Source: Lachnospiraceae bacterium
GTDB taxonomy: Bacteria > Bacillota > Clostridia > Lachnospirales > Lachnospiraceae
Direction of reading: 5' to 3'
Length of the DNA: 42,305 nucleotides
Assembly (NCBI GenBank): GCA_021200995.1
Contig: JAJQFS010000037.1
Span: forward strand, 1-42,305
Under the pieces are notes generated by a model. The model searched no databases and was not told the DNA's origin. It saw nothing but the letters and a program-made list of their open reading frames with translations. Within the stretch, counting starts at the first letter, position 1. Every line of letters starts with the position of its first letter. Below, in pieces: positions 32,382 to 41,280 of the stretch. The translations under genes were made by a program, and so were the position numbers.

Positions 32382-33571
32382 AATTCTTCCGCTTCCGCCA
32401 CAGCCGGTTCCTGCGTCTCCACTGCTGCTTCCGCTTCCGTTGCTGCCAGAGCCGCCGCGGCCGCTTCCATCTCTTTTTTCTTCTTTCTCTCTTCGCGCTT
32501 TTTCTTCACCGCCTCGTTGCGCAGTTTTGTCTCACATACTCTGCAGTGATCCTTATCCGTTTCATAGGAAAACGGTTTGCCGCACATCGGACAGATGTGA
32601 TTAGGAAGCTTCGCGACAGCGACCTTTCCCAGCGTTGACATCCGCATGGGTACAATACCGCTGATGCCGTCCACACGGCATCGGCTCTTACATAAGCCGC
32701 AGCCCGTACATTTCCAGACATCCACCGCAACTGTAAAGCTGTCCTTACCCTGCACGATCTTCAAAGTGCCATTCGGGCAAGCGCTCTCGCAATAGCCGCA
32801 GTTGTAACATTTCTCCGTAAACCTGGGAAGTTTTACCGCGTATTTCGGTCTGGCGGCCGCTTCTGTCTCGGCGGCCTTTTGGGCAACGCTGTCTCTCAGC
32901 ATGGCGCGGAACAGAAGTCCGTTGTCGCGTGCATTTTCGACCTTCGGCATCATGGTAAACGCCGTATCGACTGAAAGGTTGTTGAAAAAGCCGAAGAGCT
33001 CTCTGCGGCTGATCGCTTCTTCCCCAGTCGAATCTTCGTACTCGTCCCCCTCCCTTAAAACTGTCACCCGCTCCTTAAAAACCTCATCTCCCAGGAAGAA
33101 GCGAAGCTCACTCAGGTTCTGCTCTATGACTTCTTTGCACGCGTCATAGGAACATTCCCCGCAGGCGCGCAGTGAAATGACCACGCCTTCGCGCAGCGCC
33201 GCAACGGCAAGCTGCTCCCAGGAAATGGCCGCGATGCAGGTTTCGCTGAGCTTGGCTCCACTGCCTTCATTTTCACAGGCGATGGTCAGCCTTCCTTTTC
33301 TGGCGGCTGCCATCAGGAAGCTTTCCACTCTCCGCGACGGCGTAGTAATGCACCTCGCAGGGCAGGACGCCGAGCAGATCCCGCATTTTAAACACTGATC
33401 CCAGATGGGGCGTTTGCGTTTGCCGGTAGGGTAAATATTCTGCGGGCAGATATCCGCGCAGACCTGGCAGACGTGTCCGACACTTTTCCGCTCCGTGCAT
33501 CTGTCCGCGATGTAGGTCGGAATCCGCTTGATCCGGTAAGCCCCCTCCAGGTAATCCTTCAGAGTCTCCAT
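32378..33571 (-). CDS. Multi-cluster 4Fe-4S ferredoxin-like protein
   Basis: CGGAGAA supports the ATG at 33571, giving 397 residues. There are four ferredoxin-type cysteine sets: CTERKSVGHVCQVCADICP (~25-43), CLKCGICSASCPARC (~60-74), CYNCGYCESACPNG (~260) and CTGCGLCKSRCRVDG (~290). A two-Cys-pair zinc-ribbon-like site (CPMCGKPF; CRVCE) and a Lys/Glu/Ala-rich tail follow. Between the N- and C-terminal cluster pairs is a region with CGECSYDACKEV. It has no signal peptide and no twin arginine, so it is cytoplasmic. Position between tatC and a CPBP protease suggests electron supply or cofactor insertion for a Tat substrate. The substrate is not encoded nearby. Confidence 0.82.
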   Translation of the reverse strand: METLKDYLEGAYRIKRIPTYIADRCTERKSVGHVCQVCADICPQNIYPTGKRKRPIWDQCLKCGICSASCPARCITTPSRRVESFLMAAARKGRLTIACENEGSGAKLSETCIAAISWEQLAVAALREGVVISLRACGECSYDACKEVIEQNLSELRFFLGDEVFKERVTVLREGDEYEDSTGEEAISRRELFGFFNNLSVDTAFTMMPKVENARDNGLLFRAMLRDSVAQKAAETEAAARPKYAVKLPRFTEKCYNCGYCESACPNGTLKIVQGKDSFTVAVDVWKCTGCGLCKSRCRVDGISGIVPMRMSTLGKVAVAKLPNHICPMCGKPFSYETDKDHCRVCETKLRNEAVKKKREERKKKKEMEAAAAALAATEAEAAVETQEPAVAEAEEL

Positions 33572-33663
33572 ATATGTTCTCCGTAATAAATGTGCCTGCC
33601 GCCCGCACACGGGGCATCGGCAGGCACATCGTCTGTTTTGCAATCTCTTTGCTTCAATAGCAA

Positions 33664-34563
33664 CTAATTACTGGTTCCTTTTTTCTTTTCCTGGTCTTTT
33701 TTATCTACCATGGCCTTTGCCAGCGCCCAGCGGCTGGTTGACTTCTCCGCCTTGCGGGCCGCTTCCTCATCCTCCGGATCGATCCCCTGCGCGATCATCT
33801 TTCTGATCCGCTGGGTATAAATCACGTTGCAGATCACAATACTGACCTCATAGAGAATATACATCGGAATGGCAACCATGATCTGTGAAGTAATATCGGG
33901 CGGTGTAATCAACGCGCCAAGGAATACACAGGCAACAATGACGAACCGTCTTGCCGCCTTCATCCACTGCGGTTTCATCAGTCCCAGAGTGGAAAGTACT
34001 GCCACCACAACCGGAATCTCAAAAACAAGCCCGAAGGAAAACAGCATCGTCACAATGTAGCTGATATATTCCTTGATGCTGTAAAGACCGCTGATCCCGA
34101 TCGTATTCAGGCTTAAGAAGAACTGCAGCGTGAACGGAATCACGATGAAATTGGCAAACAACGCGCCAATGACAAACATGACCAGGCCGCCGATTAAAAC
34201 CGCGAGGAACTTTCGTTCCTCGGACTTTTTCAGACCGGGACCCACGAACTTTTCCACCTGCCAGATAATGACGGGAGAGGAAATCACCAGGCCGGCAATC
34301 AGCGCCACCTTAATATACTGCGCCATCAGTTCAGCTACGCCGGTCTGGATAAAATCATACTCATCCGCCCTGCCCATGGCATAGGTAATAAAATCCGGCG
34401 CGAAATAATAACATACAACCGCGGCAACTATGAACGTGAGTGCGATAATCACCAGGCAATTTCTCAGATCACTCAGATGCCCCGTCAATGTCATGTTTTT
34501 TTCGCGATTTTGATTTTTCTTTCTCTTTTTTGCAGGCTTTGTTGAATAATTCTGTTCAGGCAT
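33664..34563 (-). CDS. tatC: Sec-independent translocase protein TatC
   Basis: 299 residues with the six TatC membrane spans. MTLTGHLSDLRNCLVIIALT is the conserved N-terminal segment (the xxHLxELR motif), followed by PVIIWQVEKFVGPGLKKSE, which carries the conserved Glu region of the signal-peptide-binding site, and by FGLVFEIPVVVAVLSTLGL. The C-terminal tail is charged and longer than usual (~45 residues after the last span). TatC recognises twin-arginine signal peptides. It starts 17 bases after the tatA stop. A Tat system in this kind of organism implies at least one folded, usually metallo-, substrate exported elsewhere in the genome. Confidence 0.95.
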   Translation of the reverse strand: MPEQNYSTKPAKKRKKNQNREKNMTLTGHLSDLRNCLVIIALTFIVAAVVCYYFAPDFITYAMGRADEYDFIQTGVAELMAQYIKVALIAGLVISSPVIIWQVEKFVGPGLKKSEERKFLAVLIGGLVMFVIGALFANFIVIPFTLQFFLSLNTIGISGLYSIKEYISYIVTMLFSFGLVFEIPVVVAVLSTLGLMKPQWMKAARRFVIVACVFLGALITPPDITSQIMVAIPMYILYEVSIVICNVIYTQRIRKMIAQGIDPEDEEAARKAEKSTSRWALAKAMVDKKDQEKKKGTSN

Positions 34564-34580
34564 ACTGTTCGGCCCCGGAA

Positions 34581-34889
34581 TTATTCTACGCCTTTATCCT
34601 GCGGCTGTACGGTTTCCACTGTAGCCGCGGCCGGAGTCGCCTGTACGGTGGCTGTCGCCTGCGCGCTCGCCTGCTCAGGTGCCGCTGCCGCCGTCTGGAC
34701 AGGTGCCGCCGCCTGGGCGTCTGCCTGTGCCGGCTCATCATCCGCCATGCCATCTTTAAAGCTCTTTAATGTCTGACCCAGCGTTTTGCTGAGCTTCGGG
34801 AGCTGTTTTGGTCCAAATACAATCAATACAATCACTAATACAACAAGGAGCTCTGTCACTCCGATTCTTCCAAGTGCTGCAATAAACAT
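34581..34889 (-). CDS. tatA: Twin-arginine translocase subunit TatA
   Basis: 102 residues: a short N-terminus, a single span (LLVVLVIVLIVFG), the hinge FGPKQLPKL, an amphipathic helix (SKTLGQTLKSFKDGMADD), and a disordered Ala/Gln/Thr/Val-rich tail. This is the TatA/E architecture; TatA oligomers form the protein-conducting patch. It lies between the larger TatA/B-like gene and tatC. The tail is a low-complexity repeat-like stretch. Confidence 0.92.
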   Translation of the reverse strand: MFIAALGRIGVTELLVVLVIVLIVFGPKQLPKLSKTLGQTLKSFKDGMADDEPAQADAQAAAPVQTAAAAPEQASAQATATVQATPAAATVETVQPQDKGVE

Positions 34890-34937
34890 ATTCTTTTTCC
34901 TCTTTTCTGATAATTTGAATTCCTGTAAGCGCTGCCA

Positions 34938-35558
34938 TTACGCGTTTGCGGCTTCAGGTAATTCATCTGTCTCGCTGCCTGCTTCTTCTATGTCAGCTAT
35001 GGCTGGCGATGTGTTGTTGTCCGGCGCGGGATCTTCTTCTATGATCTGCGCCATTTCCAGTTCCTCCTCGGGTTCTTCCGCAATGGACTCTGTTACACTG
35101 ATTTCGTCCACGATGGGTTCGTCCGCGTTGGTCTCTTCCGCATTGCTTTCATCCGTCATATCGGACTCTTCCTCCGCTTTCGCTGAAGCTTTGCGTTCGG
35201 CCTTTTTCGGGTTTGTGTTGATGCTTAAAGTTTTTTCCGTAGTTGTCTTGAGCTCATTTGCCGACTTTCTGACATCTTTCACGGTGTCTTCAAAAGGTTT
35301 CGAGATCTCATTTACTGTACCTGTGACTTCCTTTGAAAGTTCATCGAACGGCTGGGTGATTTCTCTTAACGGCTCCTGTAATTCCTGCAGTGGTTCCACT
35401 ACGGTTTCACGTAGCTCTTCCGTCATGGAGCCCAGATACACTCTCAGGACACGAAGCCACTTTCCCGCTTTTCGCGCATAAATAATCGTGCGCTCAGGGC
35501 CAACTACCAGAATCAAGACGACAAGGACGACGATAAGCTCTAATCCCCCTATCTTCAT
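34938..35558 (-). CDS. TatB-like (TatA/B family) translocase subunit
   Basis: The ATG at 35558 (MKIGGLELIVVLVVLILVVG) is chosen because the Tat span begins there; AGGAGG sits 12 bases upstream and a second GGAGG adjoins it. After the span comes VVGPERTIIYARKAGKWLRV, the GP-hinge and amphipathic helix. A coiled-coil-like region (TEELRETVVEPLQELQEPLR) and an acidic Glu/Asp/Ser-rich tail bring it to 206 residues. The length and GPER resemble TatB rather than TatA, which Gram-positive minimal systems often lack. The first gene of the Tat operon, about 145 bases after the trigger-factor stop. Confidence 0.83.
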   Translation of the reverse strand: MKIGGLELIVVLVVLILVVGPERTIIYARKAGKWLRVLRVYLGSMTEELRETVVEPLQELQEPLREITQPFDELSKEVTGTVNEISKPFEDTVKDVRKSANELKTTTEKTLSINTNPKKAERKASAKAEEESDMTDESNAEETNADEPIVDEISVTESIAEEPEEELEMAQIIEEDPAPDNNTSPAIADIEEAGSETDELPEAANA

Positions 35559-35703
35559 CCTCCTGCGTTTCCTCCTTTCTCCCGGTATTCCTATTACGCC
35601 GGGTGTATGATCTATCATCCAAAGACTTCCGCTTTAACGGCGAGCGCATTCCCTGCCGTACGTAAAGTCCTGTATGACCTGTTTGAAATATCCGGCTGTA
35701 AGG

Positions 35704-37035
35704 TCAGGTTGTGGAAGTCGCGGCAGGTTTGGAAGTAAAGGAATCCACCTCCACTTCAACGACCTTGCAGTGGGTTCTCACAAAGTCGATCGCCATGTCG
35801 TTCTTTAACTTTTCCTCCACCTCTTCCTCGCCGCCGAGCGCCTTTAATGCCGCCTCATAGGAGGACTTCCTCGCGCGCTTCATATATGTATTCACCTGTT
35901 TTTCAACGGCGTCTTTGGGAACCTCAAACTGTTCCTTGCGCATAACGTAATCGAGCGCGATGGAAACCTTGACCTGCTTGACCGCCGAGGGACGAACCTC
36001 CCTCTTAAAATCAGCCAGGGTCTTGCCTTCCTGTTTCAAAAGCTGGCTCACCGAAATGCCCTGCTGCATACTCATCTGCTGCAGTGCGCGGACATAATTA
36101 TTCACACCGACGCTGATCATGGACTCAGGAATCGGGCATGTCACATGAGAAACCAGCGCATCCTGTATATTGCGTTCAAACGCGCGGTCGCTCTTTTGAT
36201 CGTTCTGTTTCTGCAGTCTCGCACGCTGCTTCTCACGGAAGGCGGCGACGGTATCACAATCCTTCACCTTTTCTTTGACAAATTCATCCGTGCACTCCAG
36301 GACGTCGCGCGCGTTGACGCTGATCAGGTGTACATGCAGATCCAGAGTCTTGCCCGCAATCGACTCACGGCGAAAATTCGCCGGCATCGTCAGGCTTACA
36401 TCCAGGTCATCACCGGCGGAATAGCCCACAAGCTTCTCATCCAGCCCTGTAAAGAGGGTTTCTCTGCCCATGATGAAACGCGTCTTGTCCGAATGATCAT
36501 ACTCAAACGGCTGTCCCTCGCAGGTTCCGTTGAAGCTCGCCTCGACGACATCTCCGATCTGCGCCGCGCGCTCCACCTCGTGTACCCACGGGCGCGCCTT
36601 CATATAGCGGTTGATCGCATCGTCAACATCCTGCTCCGTAACCGGCTTCACGGGTTTTTCCACTTCCATGGCCGTATAGTCGAAATCATCGATCTCCGGA
36701 TATATTGCAAAGCTGACCGTCGCATTCAGGGCCTTTAAATCCGCCTGATCGAGCTGAATATTCTGGTTGGATACAGGAAAATAATCATGCTCCGCACACA
36801 CTTCAGTCATTGCGTCCGCTAAAACCTCAGTCACCGCCTGATCAATCATCGGCTTGCCATAGGTCTGATACGTGATCTCCGGCGAAGCCTTCCCCGGCCG
36901 GTATCCCTGGATCGGCTTCTGTTTCTGCATCTCGACAGACACTTTATTTAACGCTGCCTGCCAGTCCGCGCCCTCTTTCGTAACCACATAGGAAACGCTG
37001 CCGTCTTCCAGTTTTTTCAGATCTTTTACTCCCAT
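35704..37035 (-). CDS. tig: Trigger factor (ribosome-bound chaperone, PPIase)
   Basis: 443 residues in the three-domain trigger-factor order. The N-terminal ribosome-binding domain contains IQGYRPGKASPEITYQTYG, equivalent to the GFRxGKxP signature. The FKBP-type PPIase domain (~155-240) contains IGDVVEASFNGTCEGQPFEY and GLDEKLVGYSAGDD. The C-terminal chaperone arms follow (CPIPESMISVGVNNYVRALQ). It folds nascent chains at the ribosome exit. A good promoter (37076-37104) lies just upstream. The AAGGAG site is rather far (about 14 bases) from the start codon. The Tat operon lies downstream on the same strand. Confidence 0.93.
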   Translation of the reverse strand: MGVKDLKKLEDGSVSYVVTKEGADWQAALNKVSVEMQKQKPIQGYRPGKASPEITYQTYGKPMIDQAVTEVLADAMTEVCAEHDYFPVSNQNIQLDQADLKALNATVSFAIYPEIDDFDYTAMEVEKPVKPVTEQDVDDAINRYMKARPWVHEVERAAQIGDVVEASFNGTCEGQPFEYDHSDKTRFIMGRETLFTGLDEKLVGYSAGDDLDVSLTMPANFRRESIAGKTLDLHVHLISVNARDVLECTDEFVKEKVKDCDTVAAFREKQRARLQKQNDQKSDRAFERNIQDALVSHVTCPIPESMISVGVNNYVRALQQMSMQQGISVSQLLKQEGKTLADFKREVRPSAVKQVKVSIALDYVMRKEQFEVPKDAVEKQVNTYMKRARKSSYEAALKALGGEEEVEEKLKNDMAIDFVRTHCKVVEVEVDSFTSKPAATSTT

Positions 37036-37075
37036 GTTTCTACAATTATCTCCTTCAGGATTTTGTATTCAACAC

Positions 37076-37104
37076 ATTATACCGTAATATTTCGGAAATG
37101 TAAA
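37076..37104 (-). promoter_or_regulatory. Sigma-A promoter of trigger factor
   Basis: TTTACA (37104-37099), a 17-base spacer, TATAAT (37081-37076). It lies about 40 bases before the ATG. Confidence 0.8.
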
Positions 37105-37167
37105 CAGAAAATTATGGAAGCTCGCTTATTACAACTGTGAATAATAACCAGCGCGGGTGGAAAGCAA

Positions 37168-37196
37168 TTGCTTTTCCATGTCGTTTTTGATACAAT
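37168..37196 (+). promoter_or_regulatory. Sigma-A promoter of tadA
   Basis: TTGCTT (37168-37173), a 17-base spacer, TACAAT (37191-37196). The transcript would begin near 37203, leaving a leader of about 110 bases before the ATG at 37312 and ruling out the longer open frame from 37168. Confidence 0.65.
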
Positions 37197-37311
37197 GCGT
37201 TCAGGTCAAACTGCTCAGATCACGGTTTACATATCATGCAGGCACTCTCCGGATTTGCGGCAGCGCATACCATTTTCAAAAAATATATTGTCACATTTTG
37301 AGGAATATCTC

Positions 37312-37818
37312 ATGACCGAAGACGAACGATTTATGAAAGAGGCCATCCGCCAGGCGAAAAAAGCAGCCTCCCTTGACGAGGTTCCCATCGGCTGCGTCAT
37401 CACCGTGGGGGACAAAATCATCGCCAGAGGCTACAACCGCCGCAACACGGACAAAAGCGTCCTGGCGCACGCGGAGATTACCGCCATTAAAAAGGCCGCC
37501 CGCGTCACCGGCGACTGGAGGCTGGAGGAATGTACCTTATATGTGACCCTGGAACCCTGCCAGATGTGTGCCGGCGCCATTGTTCAGGCCAGAATCCCCA
37601 GGGTTGTCATCGGCGCCATGAACGCGAAGGCGGGCTGCGCCGGATCGATCTGCAATCTGCTTCAGGAGCCCCGCTTCAACCATCAGGCAGACATCACATG
37701 CGGCGTTCTGCAGACGCAGTGCAGCGAAATGCTGACACAGTTTTTCATTGAACTGCGGCAGAAAAAGAAACAGGATGCCGCATTGCATCCAAAAAGCGAA
37801 GTCAATATAGCCCCATAA
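37312..37818 (+). CDS. tadA: tRNA adenosine(34) deaminase TadA
   Basis: GAGGAA seven bases upstream supports the ATG at 37312 (MTEDERFMKEAIRQA). The 168-residue protein has the zinc deaminase motifs: VLAHAEITAI (His ligand and catalytic Glu) and TLEPCQMCAGAIVQARIPRV (PCxxC, two Cys ligands). AMNAKAGCAGSICNLLQEPR and FNHQADITCGVLQTQC are the usual TadA C-terminal blocks. It converts A34 to inosine in tRNA-Arg(ACG). Strand differs from all nearby minus-strand genes. The SGNH gene follows after 75 bases. Confidence 0.95.
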   Translation: MTEDERFMKEAIRQAKKAASLDEVPIGCVITVGDKIIARGYNRRNTDKSVLAHAEITAIKKAARVTGDWRLEECTLYVTLEPCQMCAGAIVQARIPRVVIGAMNAKAGCAGSICNLLQEPRFNHQADITCGVLQTQCSEMLTQFFIELRQKKKQDAALHPKSEVNIAP

Positions 37819-37893
37819 ATATGAACGAACTCAGGAGCAAAGTTCTCACATAGCGAACAATAGCATAACAGAAAACCGGGAGGATAACACAAC

Positions 37894-38649
37894 ATGACCA
37901 AAATTTACTGGGCCGGTGATTCTACCGTGCAGTACAATGACATTACCACTTACCCCTACGCGGGCATCGGACAGGCCATGCACCTGTTCTGTAAACCGAA
38001 TGTCGAAATTGTCAACCGGGCCCGCAACGGCCGCAGTACCAAAAGCTTTATGGACGAGGGGCGGTTAGCCCTGATCGACGCGGTGATCTCGGAGGGCGAC
38101 TTCTTTTTCATCCAGTTCGGGCACAATGATGAGAAGATCAACGACCCTTCCCGCTATACGGAGCCGTATTCCACCTTTCAGGATAATCTGCGCATTTACA
38201 TCGACGTGGCCCGCAATAAAGGCGCCTGGCCGGTGCTGATTACGCCGCTGGAGCGACGCTTTTTCGCCGAAGACGGGAAGCTGACGAAGGGAGAACACGG
38301 CGATTATGTCGCGGGCATGAAGCAGGTCGCCGCGAAGGAAAACGTGCCGTTAATCGATTTAAACGCCATGAGCCGTCAGGAAATGGAAAAGGCCGGTCCG
38401 GAAGGGACGAAGAGATGGTTTGTGCATGTGCCCGCCGGAATTTATCCTTACTGCCCTGAGGGCAAGGCGGACAACAGTCGCTTACAATATGCCGGCGCGG
38501 TAGTCTTCGCAGGCTGCATCGCCAGAGGCTTGAAAGAGCTGGGCGGCGTGTACGCCGACCTCTTAGTGGACTGGGGCGAAAACGATGCGCAAGGGCAAAG
38601 CAAGGAGGCGCAGTTTTTAAACGACAGCAATACGGCAGTCATTCGCTGA
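37894..38649 (+). CDS. SGNH/GDSL hydrolase (rhamnogalacturonan acetylesterase-like), catalytic His replaced
   Basis: GGGAGG lies upstream of the ATG. The 251-residue protein matches the rhamnogalacturonan-acetylesterase branch of SGNH hydrolases: IYWAGDSTVQ with nucleophile Ser10, IVNRARNGRSTKSF with Gly46, and FIQFGHNDEK with Asn78. The fourth block, normally DNTHxxxxGA, reads DNSRLQYAGA: Asp193 is kept but position 196 is Arg instead of the catalytic His. The codon CGC is one base from CAC. No signal peptide is seen. Either the enzyme is inactive, uses another base, or the sequence has an error. It would remove acetyl groups from pectin fragments; the GH127 gene elsewhere in the window is also plant-glycan related. 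Confidence 0.83.
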   Translation: MTKIYWAGDSTVQYNDITTYPYAGIGQAMHLFCKPNVEIVNRARNGRSTKSFMDEGRLALIDAVISEGDFFFIQFGHNDEKINDPSRYTEPYSTFQDNLRIYIDVARNKGAWPVLITPLERRFFAEDGKLTKGEHGDYVAGMKQVAAKENVPLIDLNAMSRQEMEKAGPEGTKRWFVHVPAGIYPYCPEGKADNSRLQYAGAVVFAGCIARGLKELGGVYADLLVDWGENDAQGQSKEAQFLNDSNTAVIR

Positions 38650-38657
38650 CAGAAAGG

Positions 38658-38703
38658 CGCGGGCTTCGTCAATGGTTTTCAGACAACCATCGGCAAACCC
38701 GCG
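38658..38703. terminator. Bidirectional terminator between convergent genes
   Basis: CGCGGG (38658-38663) pairs with CCCGCG (38698-38703), and within it ATGGTT pairs with AACCAT (38672-38677, 38685-38690). Short T-rich sequence follows on both strands (TCTTCAT; CCTTTCTGT). It lies between the SGNH (plus) and HAD (minus) genes. Confidence 0.6.
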
Positions 38704-38725
38704 TCTTCATCAAAGCACTGCCCAA

Positions 38726-39358
38726 CTATTTTCCACAACATTCAGACGCATTTCCCGGATTCACGCCTCTCTTTTCCAATTCATTCCTTAATTCCTCTAC
38801 ACCGCGAAACACAATCCCGTCCATACCGGCAACATACGCGCCCGCCACATTGGTTGGCATATCGTCTATAAACACGCACTCCTCCGGCCGAAGATCATAT
38901 CGATCCAGCAGACAGCGGTAGATGTCCGGGTTTGGCTTCACCATATGTTCAAAAGCGGAGATCACCAGCCCGTCGAAATACTCACTTCCGGGAATGCGTC
39001 CCCAATAGTCCGGATGACGAAAACTGGCGTTGCTCAGAAGATAGATGCCGTAGCCGGCTTCTTTTAAGTCTCTGATGAGATCTGCCATCCCCTGCACCGG
39101 CTCGATGGGGCGGTCCCACATGCGTACCAGATTGCCCGCAATCTCGTGAAGGGAGGCGGGAATGCGCGGTTTCATCCGCTCCAACGCCTGCTCATCCGTC
39201 AGTGCTCCCCAGTCCAAAAGCGGCCACTCCATGCTGCCGAATACTTCTCTCTTTAACAGCTGCTTTTCCTCATCAGAAATCTCATATCGGTTTAAAAAGC
39301 TGTCCGGCCTGAAATAAATCAGCACCTGTCCCATATCAAACACAATATTCCAAATCAT
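38726..39358 (-). CDS. HAD-IA family hydrolase
   Basis: 210 residues. Motif I is VFDMGQVLIYF (nucleophile Asp8; the usual second Asp is Gly, as in YihX-like members). A helical cap (~15-85) follows, then motif II YLLSNAS, motif III HMVKPNPDIYRCLL, and motif IV CVFIDDMPTNVAGA. These enzymes dephosphorylate sugar phosphates, FMN or related metabolites. The ATG overlaps the permease stop by four bases, so it is translated with the ABC importer. This suggests that the imported compound is phosphorylated, or that the phosphatase acts on a product of it. Confidence 0.86.
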   Translation of the reverse strand: MIWNIVFDMGQVLIYFRPDSFLNRYEISDEEKQLLKREVFGSMEWPLLDWGALTDEQALERMKPRIPASLHEIAGNLVRMWDRPIEPVQGMADLIRDLKEAGYGIYLLSNASFRHPDYWGRIPGSEYFDGLVISAFEHMVKPNPDIYRCLLDRYDLRPEECVFIDDMPTNVAGAYVAGMDGIVFRGVEELRNELEKRGVNPGNASECCGK

Positions 39359-41280
39359 GTACCCTCCTGCTTCAGCGCGGCTTTTTCAGCGTTTGCGCCG
39401 CCGCGCCGGAAAACGGATGTGAGCTTTCCCCATCGTTTTCGCCGCTTTTCTTTGATTTCCAGGCGCTCGGCCAGGTCCCTGGCGCCCGCGCCGTAGACCA
39501 GATACAGGACAATGCCGGACACCACCATGATAAACACGGTGGACGCGCAGCGCCTGCCGGAGGCGTTGACATTATACCCGTACAGGCCTTCCTCGCGGCA
39601 CATGGCCTGAATCACCATCGCGTAGGTCGTGCCATACGAACTGGCAAAAGTGGCGGACATGTCATATTCCGTAAAAAGCGAGTTGAAATTCAGGGCGAAG
39701 ACCGCCAATACGCTAGGCAAGATAGTCGGCAGTTTGACCTTCATAAACGTGCGCAGTCTCCCCGAACCCAGGTTTTTCGCCGCGTCCTCCAGCTCCTCGT
39801 CGATGGCATAGAACGACGCCTTGATCATGCGCAAGGAAAACGGCAGCTTCACTACCGTGTAGGCGATAATCAACAGCAGACGGACATTTTCCCCGTAATA
39901 CAGGTTCTGCCCGAACACATACCAGACATCATTGGAATTAAAATAAATCCGGTAAGAATAGCAGATGAGGATGGTCGGCAGAAGCCAGGGGAAGAGCAGC
40001 GCGTACTCCATCGCGATGCTCCTTTTCTTGCCCTTATTCTTAAATATATAATTACACGCGACCACCACGATCACACAGGCCAGCGCCGCGGCTACAACGG
40101 ACAGGATAAAGCTCAATTTGATGCCTCCCAGCGTCGCTTCGTTGGAAAACACGCCGGAAATAGACCCCTCTCTGACCTTATAAGTCCCGCGGCTTGTCAT
40201 GTAAGAATAATCCTGCTTGCCGAAATAATTGATCAGCGTCCAGTTGGACAGATCCAGCTTCTTCATGCGGATCGCGCTGTAGGTCTGGAAAGAGAAAATC
40301 ACGATCATTACAACCGGCGTCATATAAACGATCCACAGAACATACGCGTAAATATGCGCGAGTACATTTGCCACTGGATTGTTAATTTTCTGCTTCTGCA
40401 GCTTCGCCTTGGTCTTGGAGACGGACAGGTAATGTCCCTTCCGCTCATAGGCGGTCAGAACGGTCAGCAGCACAATCGTAAAAAACGCCAGGATAATGGA
40501 TAAGAGCGCTGCCCTCGCCTGCGGGAATGCCTCGTCCGCGGTGGAGGAACCGGCCAGACGCACAATCTCCGGATTGATTGAATCATAGCCCAGAAGGGTA
40601 GGCGCCGACATGGCGCACAGGCCCGTGATAAAGATCATCACCGTGAGGGAAAAGATGGTCGGAATCAGGGTGGGAAACACAACCTGGCGCAGCACCTTGA
40701 ACGGACTGGCTCCCAGGTTCCTCGCCGCCTCCACCGTGTTGTAATCAATACCGCGGATCGCGTTGCGCAGAAAGAGCGCGTGATTGCTGGTACAGGCAAA
40801 GGTCATGGTGAAGAGCACCGCGTTGAAGCCTGTAAACCAGTTGGCGTTCATATTGGGAAACGCGTTGGTCAGAAGCGTCGTCAGAATGCCGTCGTTCGCG
40901 TACAGAAACATATAACCGGTGACTAACGCCACGCCGGAATAAATCATGGTGGTCATATACCCCAGACGCAGGATTCTGGCTCCCTTGATGTCAAAATACT
41001 CCGTCAGAAGCACAATGGAAATGCCTACCACATTGACCGTCACAATCAGACAGAGCGCCAGTTTCAGGGAGTTCCACACATACCGCGGCATATTGCCCGC
41101 CAGAAAAAAGCGGATTACCGCAAACGGAGTAGCCTCTCCGGCCGAGTTTGTGGTTGTAAAAATGCTGGTCAGAGTATTTAAGCACGGCAGAAGCATAAAC
41201 CCGAAGAAAAGATAGGCAAACGCCACGATCCCCAGCACACTCAGAATAAGCGATCCGTCCAGCTTTTTTGTTTTTTTCAT
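39355..41280 (-). CDS. ABC transporter permease, two fused permease domains
   Basis: 641 residues with about twelve membrane spans, made of two tandem binding-protein-dependent permease domains. Each has its EAA loop, which contacts the ATPase: EAARNLGASPFKVLRQVVFP near residue 185 and EDAAKNLGSGRLRTFMKVKL near 500. Fused permeases of this kind occur in the Fe3+ (FbpB), 2-aminoethylphosphonate (PhnU/V-like) and hexose-phosphate (AfuB) importers. The start overlaps the ATPase stop by four bases. The substrate-binding protein is not in the window; it may lie to the right, upstream of the ATPase. Confidence 0.88.
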   Translation of the reverse strand: MKKTKKLDGSLILSVLGIVAFAYLFFGFMLLPCLNTLTSIFTTTNSAGEATPFAVIRFFLAGNMPRYVWNSLKLALCLIVTVNVVGISIVLLTEYFDIKGARILRLGYMTTMIYSGVALVTGYMFLYANDGILTTLLTNAFPNMNANWFTGFNAVLFTMTFACTSNHALFLRNAIRGIDYNTVEAARNLGASPFKVLRQVVFPTLIPTIFSLTVMIFITGLCAMSAPTLLGYDSINPEIVRLAGSSTADEAFPQARAALLSIILAFFTIVLLTVLTAYERKGHYLSVSKTKAKLQKQKINNPVANVLAHIYAYVLWIVYMTPVVMIVIFSFQTYSAIRMKKLDLSNWTLINYFGKQDYSYMTSRGTYKVREGSISGVFSNEATLGGIKLSFILSVVAAALACVIVVVACNYIFKNKGKKRSIAMEYALLFPWLLPTILICYSYRIYFNSNDVWYVFGQNLYYGENVRLLLIIAYTVVKLPFSLRMIKASFYAIDEELEDAAKNLGSGRLRTFMKVKLPTILPSVLAVFALNFNSLFTEYDMSATFASSYGTTYAMVIQAMCREEGLYGYNVNASGRRCASTVFIMVVSGIVLYLVYGAGARDLAERLEIKEKRRKRWGKLTSVFRRGGANAEKAALKQEGT

